From contig PYIY01000185.1 in NCBI GenBank assembly GCA_003635195.1, positions 1 to 64,000 of the forward strand: a stretch of DNA of 64,000 nt. The letters run 5' to 3'. Under the pieces are notes generated by a model. That model was given only the letters and a program-made list of their open reading frames with translations, did not search any database and was not told the DNA's origin. Below, piece by piece: positions 24,501-31,053 of this stretch (position 1 is the stretch's first letter; every line of letters begins with the position of its first letter). A program made the position numbers and the translations under genes. Source of the DNA: Candidatus Poribacteria bacterium. GTDB lineage: Bacteria; Poribacteria; WGA-4E; WGA-3G.

Positions 24501-27200
24501 TGTCTGGACTGTCTCCGCCGAAGTTAAGGCGTACGTTTTCACCTCTGTGGTTTGCGGTTCGGAGACGTACTCATAACGTCCTGCTGAGTTCTGTCGAAGT
24601 ATTGTATTCCAATGCACTTTGTAAAGGGTGAGTTTCAAAGCCCTACCCGGGACAACTGCCATCGTCTCATCAACAGCCACGTAGTCAAGGCGAAACGGCT
24701 GGTTAATCTTGACCTCTCCGGTAGTTGCCCGCCGAAGCCCAACGTAATGTGAGTAAGGGTGGATAACAACTCGGTGGGAACCTGTCACAGCGCGGCCTCC
24801 AATTTCGCTAACAGTCGCTGTCAAAATACCGTTAAGCAGAGACGGAGCTTTCAATGTTGAAGGAATAGTGAATTGATAGCGCGCTTTGCCCTCTGCATCA
24901 GTTTTGGCTTCTCCTAATTCAATGCGTTGGCTTTCAAATTGTCTGGTACGGTTTCCGAAGACGAAAGACCGCCACTGCGTCGCATCTGTACCGGGTGGTA
25001 AGGAATCGTCAGAAACGACAAACGGAACTGCTGTCAGTTGACATGAAGCCTGAACTTTCCGTCCTACAGCTGGTGGCCCGAACAGATTCATAGCATTTAC
25101 TTCAAGGCTAAGTTCATCTCCGAGTTTATAAGAGGATTTATCAGCACTTACGGCAACTTTCATCCGGTCTGGCATGAATTCCTCAACCTGAAATTGTACC
25201 CTGCCAACGACTCGATCAGCAATTTTCATTTTCGCAATGTAGTTACCTGTCAATGCGAAGTCAGGAATCGGAATTTTCACGTCGCAGGCACCGCTTTTAT
25301 TTGTCTGCTGTCTTAACTCTCGTATGATTCTGCCATCTGGAGCGAGAACTTCAATGCGCGTAGGAAGTGGCTGAGGTGTCTTCTGCTTTGGTCCTCGGAC
25401 GATACCCGCGAGCTGAACAGTCTCACCTGGACGATAGACCCCTCTGCTTGTATAGAGAAAAGCTTCATAGCCCTTTTGCAAGTAGGCAGGACCTGCGATG
25501 TTGAAGTCCGCTGTCGCAATTTCGTGTCGGTCTAATTGAATGAAGGCAAGATCGTCACGTTTCGCAACGGTAACCATAAACGGTATGAAGTCCGCAATCT
25601 TTTCTCTGATCTCTGTAAACTCAACAAAGCCTGCCCAGTTGGTTGTGCCGCTGAGCAGCGTCTGATTGTTGTCACTGATGAGTTTAACACGTGCTGTTGG
25701 TACGGGGGTTCCAGTCGCAAGAGATTTCACCCAAACGTATAAATTATCTCCCGCACGTTTCGCACTGATCCCCAAATCTGTGATGAGCACCCATTGATGT
25801 GCACTATCCCACCGTCTGTCCGCGTTTTGTGCCACAACCTTGAAAATGCCGACGTGTTCATCTGAGAGATAGTCCTCCAAGGAGATGCGTGTCGTTACCT
25901 CTTCGTTCAATTGAGGGGGTACATCAAGGACTTCCGAATGAATGGGTTTGCCCAAATTCCTGCTCCATCGACTCCATCTATCTAACTTTGATACATAGAT
26001 AAGATTGTTGGCAAAAACTTTCTCAATATCAACTTTTACACGTTTAACATTAATCGTTGTGAGTCCAAGATTTAGGTGACCTTTTCTCGCGAGGAAGAAG
26101 CCGTCGCCAAGGAACCGAAGCTGCGGTCGGATGTCTGGAATTCTGAACCGCGTCATATAGTCCCCTTTTAAAACAGCATCGTTTCGCGCTGTCAAACCAC
26201 GCCGAATCTTCAGTGTGTAAGTGGTACGCCGCTTAAAATTACCGTGGATTCTAATGTTCCGATAATTGGATATCACTTGATAGTCGATGGCTGGTGTAAG
26301 TTCAAGATAGGGTTGAATCGTATCGCTGAGTACCGGCGCGTTAAAACTGACTGAAATATAGGGGGTCCCGTCACTTTCTCGAACGTCTGAATATGTTACA
26401 CCGAGAGTGCCTCTACCACGGAGGATTACGGGTGTAACGTTTGCTTTTTCCAGACCGATTTCCCCGCCTGTGCATTTAAATCCCTTTTCGATTTTGACTT
26501 TTATTTTTTGGTTTACGTCGCTACGTTTTATCCGTTTCGTCTCGAATGTTATCGTCCGCGCTGTCACCGTGTTGGTTTGAATCTGATACGGAATTTCTGT
26601 TCCATCATCTAATTCAATAGAGAGATGTGCCTTTAAATCGGCAGTCGTTACTGGATAATTAAATGTGATTGTGCCGAAACCTATTGCGTGTTCACGGGAC
26701 TCGTCAGTGTTAAATTCCATGCGTGTCTGCTGAACTGCGAAGGGTTCGGTAGCGAATTTAAACTCTTTTTGTCCGGTGAGTTGAAATACTTCAGATGGAT
26801 TGATTTCAGATGTGAGTTTGACAGTATATTGTGCAGCGGGGGCTAAAGGTGCGTCTAAAAAGAAACCTATTCTATCGGGAGCGACCCAGCGAGCAGTACC
26901 CTGAACGGCTGGTGTGAACCGAAGGGCTTCCGCCGGGACTTCTGTCCCAACGCGCGATTTATCAACAATTGCCTCCGAAAAGGTAATTGAAAAATCAGTC
27001 CGTTCGGGGACTTCTCCCTGTGGCGCGAAAGCGTTAACGCTGTATCGCGTTTTGGCACCCACATTTCCCCGCACAATGTAGAAAAGGCAGGCACCGAGGA
27101 GTAACGTCATCAATCCTATGACCCCGATTAAACTTTTTAATAACAAATTGCGGTTCTCAGACTCCGCCGAAAGATTTTTGGAAAGTTTGGAAAACACCAT
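21495..27200 (-). CDS. yfaS: bacterial alpha-2-macroglobulin family protein
   Basis: 1901 residues, usual size for the large bacterial form. N-terminal membrane helix (SLIGVIGLMTLLLGACLFYIV), then a series of macroglobulin beta domains, a bait-like region, and the thioester motif YGCLEQTTSKVFPLLYF near residue 1433 that can trap attacking proteases covalently. The toroid ATYASYVLAAAGQP-type helices follow, then the C-terminal receptor-like domain. Together with pbpC it forms a periplasmic defence and repair pair, the protein caught after breach and the enzyme mending the wall. AAGGAGG precedes the ATG. A sigma-54-like promoter lies about 130 bases upstream. Confidence 0.92.
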   Translation of the reverse strand: MVFSKLSKNLSAESENRNLLLKSLIGVIGLMTLLLGACLFYIVRGNVGAKTRYSVNAFAPQGEVPERTDFSITFSEAIVDKSRVGTEVPAEALRFTPAVQGTARWVAPDRIGFFLDAPLAPAAQYTVKLTSEINPSEVFQLTGQKEFKFATEPFAVQQTRMEFNTDESREHAIGFGTITFNYPVTTADLKAHLSIELDDGTEIPYQIQTNTVTARTITFETKRIKRSDVNQKIKVKIEKGFKCTGGEIGLEKANVTPVILRGRGTLGVTYSDVRESDGTPYISVSFNAPVLSDTIQPYLELTPAIDYQVISNYRNIRIHGNFKRRTTYTLKIRRGLTARNDAVLKGDYMTRFRIPDIRPQLRFLGDGFFLARKGHLNLGLTTINVKRVKVDIEKVFANNLIYVSKLDRWSRWSRNLGKPIHSEVLDVPPQLNEEVTTRISLEDYLSDEHVGIFKVVAQNADRRWDSAHQWVLITDLGISAKRAGDNLYVWVKSLATGTPVPTARVKLISDNNQTLLSGTTNWAGFVEFTEIREKIADFIPFMVTVAKRDDLAFIQLDRHEIATADFNIAGPAYLQKGYEAFLYTSRGVYRPGETVQLAGIVRGPKQKTPQPLPTRIEVLAPDGRIIRELRQQTNKSGACDVKIPIPDFALTGNYIAKMKIADRVVGRVQFQVEEFMPDRMKVAVSADKSSYKLGDELSLEVNAMNLFGPPAVGRKVQASCQLTAVPFVVSDDSLPPGTDATQWRSFVFGNRTRQFESQRIELGEAKTDAEGKARYQFTIPSTLKAPSLLNGILTATVSEIGGRAVTGSHRVVIHPYSHYVGLRRATTGEVKINQPFRLDYVAVDETMAVVPGRALKLTLYKVHWNTILRQNSAGRYEYVSEPQTTEVKTYALTSAETVQTMTLTPSDYGRYRVQLEDLESTATAEIGFYVSGWRNTPVSMEHPTRLDLTLDKPAYRPGQTAKLNIKAPFPGTLLLTVERERVLSHRTIVMKANTATLSIPVRDAYKPNVYLSATLTRAIPMSPVSQPGNKSLLPARAFGVIPLKIDAARRRLAIEMSLKQTNDAGVTEEILLLGDNDAQISQAENSEAVVRPNNEVDITFQVQGRRSWQKYDVCIAAVDEGILALTDFQTPNPHDYFYQQRGLKTRSFDLYGGILPEIADVTDNSSTGGDAGLARGLGRKRLNTSSIRRVKPVSLWSGFVKTDGNGRGTVQFKIPQFNGKLRLMAVAFAGADYGATEAYLTVREPIVLTPTFPRFLAGGDKVRVPVTLFNGTGTDAEFTVKLQTAGDVQLLSASGINRPETRSEKAPTPPPQSVKAEPPLHELSIEKEVGAGTEAQVFFDIHVQDAIGEVSFNLSAAGNAETTQIDVELPLRSVAPPVTQTGHGVVRAGKPVDFILPSNLIADSSEFSLTVSPFPNIAFADSLRYLIRYPYGCLEQTTSKVFPLLYFSDLAQSVEPMLAAEDSVDYYITSGITKLESMLMSNNYFSYWPGGTYSNSWSSIYASHFLVEARKAGYEVADRVYDAMLEGLKTRSKFSPDTEDNNNPKQVRTNIALATYASYVLAAAGQPDRGTMHYLKNRGASGLSDYSHFQLAGAFALSGELETALSMLPVSVSPSFNGKGNPGWETGGTFNSPIRAQAIMLDVLAEVNENHPSIPMLVKNLSEAAADGNRWRTTQDNAFAFLALGKIMKKQADRNYSGTLKLNGEHFADFDATETRYTDETWDGARIQLTVDGEGSCYYYWQAFGIRRDSFIEEYERELQVRRRYFNKDGEGLTSTFVHGDLIVAEITVKALTANLENVVVVDMLPTGFEIENPRLESRAGIPWLKEQGFKPDYIDIRDDRLIFFGTFPRQRERKFYYALRAVTQGEFTLPPIAAEAMYDPTKSAVTGSMSIQVVTSDEKE

Positions 27201-27330
27201 GAGAAGTGCCTCCTTTACTTTAATAAAGATTTTATCCCTATCGGTTTTCTTATTGCTAACAATTTAAAACGGTGCTTGTGAATTCCCACAAATTTAACGA
27301 ACATAGTAGGAAAAAGATACTGAATCGGTT

Positions 27331-27348
27331 AAGCAAATTTCATGCCAA
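27331..27348 (-). promoter_or_regulatory. sigma-54-like promoter of yfaS-pbpC
   Basis: Minus strand TTGGCATGAAATTTGCTT: GG-N10-GC, matching -24 TTGGCA and -12 TTTGCT. It points at the alpha-2-macroglobulin gene with a leader of about 130 bases. No strong operator dyad is evident upstream. Confidence 0.65.
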
Positions 27349-27570
27349 AGTTTTGGAGGTTTTGTGCTAAGCGTTTAAGAAACGATAGTGGCTCATGTAA
27401 AAAGTATGTGCTATTGTTTTTAATGAAAGCAGTAGCCACGCGGGTTTACTTTTTCATTCGCACGCAGTCTTTAGATGAGTCGCGATAGTCAGATTTAGAT
27501 GGAATTTGAACTTGCTAAAAAAGATCGGAAAAGTGTCTTTAGGTGGCGTTATGTGTAAAAATAAACACAT

Positions 27571-27600
27571 ATAGGGACGGATATCGGGATCCGTCCCTAT
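27571..27600. terminator. strong hairpin 3' of cytochrome-porin gene
   Basis: Perfect 12-base arms ATAGGGACGGAT / ATCCGTCCCTAT with a 6-base loop. A second small hairpin (ATGTGT...ACACAT) follows in the direction of transcription, then a T-rich run. It is a likely transcript end, or else a repeat. Confidence 0.5.
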
Positions 27601-27641
27601 AGGTAAGTTTTGGTGGGGTTTCAAGTCAAACTGTATAACCT

Positions 27642-28877
27642 TCAGAACCAAAATCGGGACATCAAAATAATCTGGTCTGTGCCTTGGAGTTGACGTAATG
27701 TGCCTTTATCTTGGAGGGTGTCATCCTCGCCACGATCAGCATTCGGAAGATTTGCCCAATAAAACAGTGAGATCGCCCCATTTTCCATGAAATTGTATTG
27801 GGCACTGAGTGTCACCCGCTGGCTTGCGTCACCCTTAACTGTCCTATCTGGATCGAACAATCCGTATCGGCCCGCGACAGTCAGTTGGGGCAGGACACGG
27901 TATTTTGCACCGACATAATATCCTTTTGAGTCGATGTCCGCCGATGCGAAAGAGGATACCGCACCACTGTTTCCAAAATTAAATTCTCCTTCTATACTCA
28001 GACCCGCGTAAGAGGCGGTTAGAAATGCACCGATAAGGCGTTCCCAGTCTTCACCGGGTTTTTCGAGTATCCCAGAAATACCTGCTCTGACCGGTCCGAG
28101 TTGCGCGCCAAACGTGCCGAGTCCGCCCCTTGCTGCAGCGTTATCGGCATTAAAGAGGGCTGCATTGTAAAAAACTTTGCCCGCACTTCCACCAAGTTCA
28201 ACCCCGACATCCCGTTTGTTAGAACCGAGGTTGTACCCTTCTCGGACAAGTATGTTGTGATCTTTCTGTTTAATGGCGAACGGGAGCCGGAATTGCCCAA
28301 CTTTGACATAGAGGTGTTTCGGGATAGCATCTACCGTTGCGAACGCATTCATCGTTGTTCCGACGTTGTTAGAAAGCGTCAGTCTGATGTGTTCTGAAGC
28401 TTGGGCATTGAACGTTACTTCTGCTTGCATCAGCAGAAATCTGTCAATCGAGGAATGGCATGAATTGCAGCTGGCTATAGCGTTTTGCTCTTCGTCAACA
28501 TGTGTTGTTTTGATGAATGCGGTTTGGAAGTCAAGTGATGTGGTGAGTTGTTTGACAACCTCTTTGGCTTCTTCAGTCACGGCTTCCATGTCGAAATCTT
28601 CTGGAAATTCAAAATAGTTCTCTTCAAAGATTTCGCCGATGCGGTTTCGGGGACCCCCACCTGCCGGGTCAAGGTGACAAAAACTACACTCTTTTTCAAG
28701 TTCCGTTGCAAACTCAGGACGTGCCTCCGCACCAGTCGGGAAAAAAAGACTGAGCGCGATACACACTATGAGTGTGAGTCGAAGCAGCGACGACACGATC
28801 CTGGATATATCCAAGCGTTTTAGCCGTCCGGTGATGTGGCTGATATACTTCACATAGTTATTATAATGTGTGTCCAA
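27642..28877 (-). CDS. c-type cytochrome-porin fusion
   Basis: 411 residues from a TTG start with AAGGAG seven bases upstream. Signal peptide with an extended N-region (SLLRLTLIVCIALSLFFPTGAEA). Two haem sites follow, CSFCH (about residue 63) and CNSCH (about 117), then a beta-barrel of about 270 residues (YVKVGQFRLPFAIKQKDH, YVGAKYRVLPQLTVAGRYG, VTLSAQYNFMENGAISLFYW) resembling phosphate-selective-type porins and ending in F, the outer-membrane barrel signature. The protein would place haem at the mouth of an outer-membrane pore. It is next to a haem lipoprotein gene with 78 bases between, so the pair may carry electrons across or at the outer membrane. Confidence 0.8.
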   Translation of the reverse strand: MDTHYNNYVKYISHITGRLKRLDISRIVSSLLRLTLIVCIALSLFFPTGAEARPEFATELEKECSFCHLDPAGGGPRNRIGEIFEENYFEFPEDFDMEAVTEEAKEVVKQLTTSLDFQTAFIKTTHVDEEQNAIASCNSCHSSIDRFLLMQAEVTFNAQASEHIRLTLSNNVGTTMNAFATVDAIPKHLYVKVGQFRLPFAIKQKDHNILVREGYNLGSNKRDVGVELGGSAGKVFYNAALFNADNAAARGGLGTFGAQLGPVRAGISGILEKPGEDWERLIGAFLTASYAGLSIEGEFNFGNSGAVSSFASADIDSKGYYVGAKYRVLPQLTVAGRYGLFDPDRTVKGDASQRVTLSAQYNFMENGAISLFYWANLPNADRGEDDTLQDKGTLRQLQGTDQIILMSRFWF

Positions 28878-28921
28878 AAAAATCTCCTTGTTGTCAGTGA
28901 AATCCGATTGCCTTAAGTAAG

Positions 28922-28948
28922 GCTGGCGAGATTTTGAACCTCGCCAGC
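28922..28948. repeat. GCTGGCGAG hairpin between haem protein genes
   Basis: Arms GCTGGCGAG / CTCGCCAGC around a 9-base loop. Same family as the palindrome at 9503. Located between the stop of the lipoprotein gene and the ribosome site of the cytochrome-porin gene, where it could lower read-through. Confidence 0.65.
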
Positions 28949-28955
28949 AAGCGTC

Positions 28956-29531
28956 CTAATCAAGTTCTGTGAAGACATAATCAATATCTTCAACATCGGA
29001 GTGGCAGCCCCAACACACACCGTCTTTGGCGATGACTCTGAACTCGGCATCTGGTGCGTTTCGAACGTACTCAATGAATTCCCAATCGTTGTGATCGGGG
29101 TCCACGCCTGCTTTCTTCCGCATAATCGCGATGAGTCCAACGAAGTCCTTACCGGGACGGAATGCTTCCTTCACAACGATGCTACCATCAGGGTATGGAA
29201 ACTGCTGTTCGCCGTTCGGTGCGATGTCTTCTCGTGTTTTATTAACGTAAACGTTTTTGTTCCCATTATGTGGATCGCCATCAGGAACGGGTGGTATAGG
29301 TTCAGCGTTTAATTTCAGCCACTGTGTGTAGCCTGCCACATCATCGGGTAAGCCGGGAAGGGCGACTACCGGTTCTTCAGGTTGGATAGGTTCTTCTACA
29401 GTTTCAGTTTTTTCTTCTTCTTGCTGTTCAATGAGTTCTTCTAACTGCTTTTCGGCGCACGCGCTGAGAAGTAGACAACTTATCAGTATGATTGCGAGGC
29501 AAGATAGCAGGTTTCGTGTTTGCGTTTTCAT
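28956..29531 (-). CDS. cytochrome P460-like haem lipoprotein
   Basis: 191 residues. Lipobox LLLSAC marks cleavage at the Cys, so the protein is a lipoprotein. A Glu-rich linker (QLEELIEQQEEEKTETVEE) follows, then a domain with NVYVNKTREDI, FPYPDGSIVVKEAFR, GLIAIMRKKAG and CWGCH near the end. This layout, with one CxxCH at the C-terminus, fits the cytochrome P460/c'-beta-like fold. It may be an electron carrier or haem enzyme on the outer side of the cell envelope. It precedes the cytochrome-porin gene on the same strand. Confidence 0.75.
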   Translation of the reverse strand: MKTQTRNLLSCLAIILISCLLLSACAEKQLEELIEQQEEEKTETVEEPIQPEEPVVALPGLPDDVAGYTQWLKLNAEPIPPVPDGDPHNGNKNVYVNKTREDIAPNGEQQFPYPDGSIVVKEAFRPGKDFVGLIAIMRKKAGVDPDHNDWEFIEYVRNAPDAEFRVIAKDGVCWGCHSDVEDIDYVFTELD

Positions 29532-29638
29532 GATAACATCCTTGATTTTTTATAGATGATTTGTTATGTTTTGTTGGCGAGGTTTTGCCCAAGCCAATTT
29601 CTACAAAGATATGTTTTTAATACTCCAAAATGTAATAC

Positions 29639-29655
29639 AAGGACGAATCGTCCTT
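29639..29655. promoter_or_regulatory. 17-bp palindrome upstream of haem lipoprotein gene
   Basis: Perfect AAGGACGA-A-TCGTCCTT dyad about 110 bases upstream of the lipoprotein start codon, in the gap shared with ftsY. It could be an operator; nothing else supports this. Confidence 0.35.
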
Positions 29656-29776
29656 TAACGCAATTTAGTATAAAACAAAATAGCGAGCATTTCAAGGAAA
29701 TTTGTATGTGATCTATCTTTTTCCAATAAGGGACGACCTCGTGGGTATTTCGTTAACAATTGGTAACTAATTTTCG

Positions 29777-29805
29777 TTGCCTTCTGTCTGTTTTTACAGT
29801 ATTAT
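29777..29805 (+). promoter_or_regulatory. sigma-70 promoter of ftsY
   Basis: TTGCCT, 17-base spacer, TATTAT about 75 bases before the ftsY start codon. Confidence 0.5.
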
Positions 29806-29879
29806 ATGAAAGTAGAAAATTCAGACGCAGTTGCTGCTGAAAACCATAAACACCAGACAATAACAAAAGAGGAGAGATA

Positions 29880-30875
29880 ATGCTCAGAAATTTATTTAAA
29901 AGTAGTGATAAAAGCCGTGAAGAATCCGATACTGGCGGTGAACACGAGAACTGGTTTAATCGACTCAAGTCCGGTTTGGCGAAAACCCGAAATCAGTTGA
30001 TGTCGCAGTTATCGGGACTCCTACGGATGGGTAGAAAGATTGACGAGGACCTGATGGAGGAAATTGAGGAGATTTTGATCCAAGCGGATGTAGGTGTTGA
30101 TACGACGTTGATGTTAATGGAGAACGTAAGGGAGCGCGTAAAAGCGGAGGGATTGAGTGATTCTTCGGAGTTGGAATCGGTCATAAAATCGGAAATTCTG
30201 AATCTGCTTGGCAAGGATATGCCGCTACACATTAAAGATGAGAAACCCTACACAATTTTAGTGCTTGGCGTGAACGGTGCTGGAAAAACGACGACTATCG
30301 GTAAACTGGCGAGTCGTTTTATCACAAATGGGCAACGCGTGCTCGTCGCCGCAGGTGATACGTTTCGTGCAGCAGCGGAAGATCAACTCGCGATCTGGTG
30401 TGAGCGGGCAGGTGCCGAACTGATTCGGGGTGGCGAGAATGCTGAACCTGCCGCTGTCGTCTTCGATGCAATGCACGCAGCGAAGCATCGCAATGCAGAT
30501 GTGCTAATTGTAGATACCGCCGGGCGGCTGCATACTAAAAAGCCCCTGATGGATGAGTTAGCGAAAATCGGACGTGTGATGAGCAAAGCGCATGCTGGCG
30601 CGCCGCATGAAGTACTTCTCGTTGTGGATGGGACAGTGGGCCAGAACGCTTTGATGCAGGCGAAGATTTTCAATGATGCCGTGCCGATTACCGGCGTCGC
30701 TGTTACGAAACTCGATGGGACAGCGAAAGGTGGCATTGTCATTGGGGTGAATGCAGAGATTGGCGCACCGGTCAAACTCATCGGAATCGGTGAGAAACTT
30801 GACGATTTACGGGATTTCGCAGGTGCAGATTTCGTTGAAGCACTCTTTGCAGAGGAAGCGACCACGGACGCATAA
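29880..30875 (+). CDS. ftsY: signal recognition particle receptor FtsY
   Basis: 331 residues. Charged N-terminal A region is short; then the N domain (about 20-110) and the G domain with LGVNGAGKTTTIGKLA (G1), AGDTFRAAAEDQL (insertion box), VDTAGRLHTKKPLMDEL (G3), VTKLDGTAKGG (G4) and IGIGEKLDDLRDF (closing motif). It is the membrane receptor GTPase that docks SRP-ribosome complexes at SecYEG. GAGGAGAGATA precedes the ATG. Transcribed alone; it converges on the STT3-like gene. Confidence 0.95.
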   Translation: MLRNLFKSSDKSREESDTGGEHENWFNRLKSGLAKTRNQLMSQLSGLLRMGRKIDEDLMEEIEEILIQADVGVDTTLMLMENVRERVKAEGLSDSSELESVIKSEILNLLGKDMPLHIKDEKPYTILVLGVNGAGKTTTIGKLASRFITNGQRVLVAAGDTFRAAAEDQLAIWCERAGAELIRGGENAEPAAVVFDAMHAAKHRNADVLIVDTAGRLHTKKPLMDELAKIGRVMSKAHAGAPHEVLLVVDGTVGQNALMQAKIFNDAVPITGVAVTKLDGTAKGGIVIGVNAEIGAPVKLIGIGEKLDDLRDFAGADFVEALFAEEATTDA

Positions 30876-30901
30876 TCCGACTGATTTTTGTTCTGAACAA
30901 A

Positions 30902-30937
30902 GATTGGAAGGGTGGAAGGGTGGAAGATTGGGGTGGA
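30902..30937 (+). repeat. GGAAGG repeat arm
   Basis: GATTGGAAGGGTGGAAGG followed by GTGGAAGATTGGGGTGG: one arm of the GGAAGGTTGGAAG repeat family seen as full hairpins at 37459 and 62966. It lies between convergent genes. Confidence 0.5.
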
Positions 30938-31053
30938 CTTCTCTTGTTCTTACAATCTTTGATGCTGAGAATGGAGGTAGGGTATCCTGTACTTTCTGAA
31001 CACAGACACCAAGTGTGTCTTCTTTGGAGAGGCATGGCATCACGACAGAGACT

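Noticed and set aside
29576..29597. TTGGCGAGGTTTTGCC as another sigma-54 promoter
   Set aside because: GG to GC spacing is 9, not 10, and the sequence is a half copy of the GGCGAGGTTT palindrome family.
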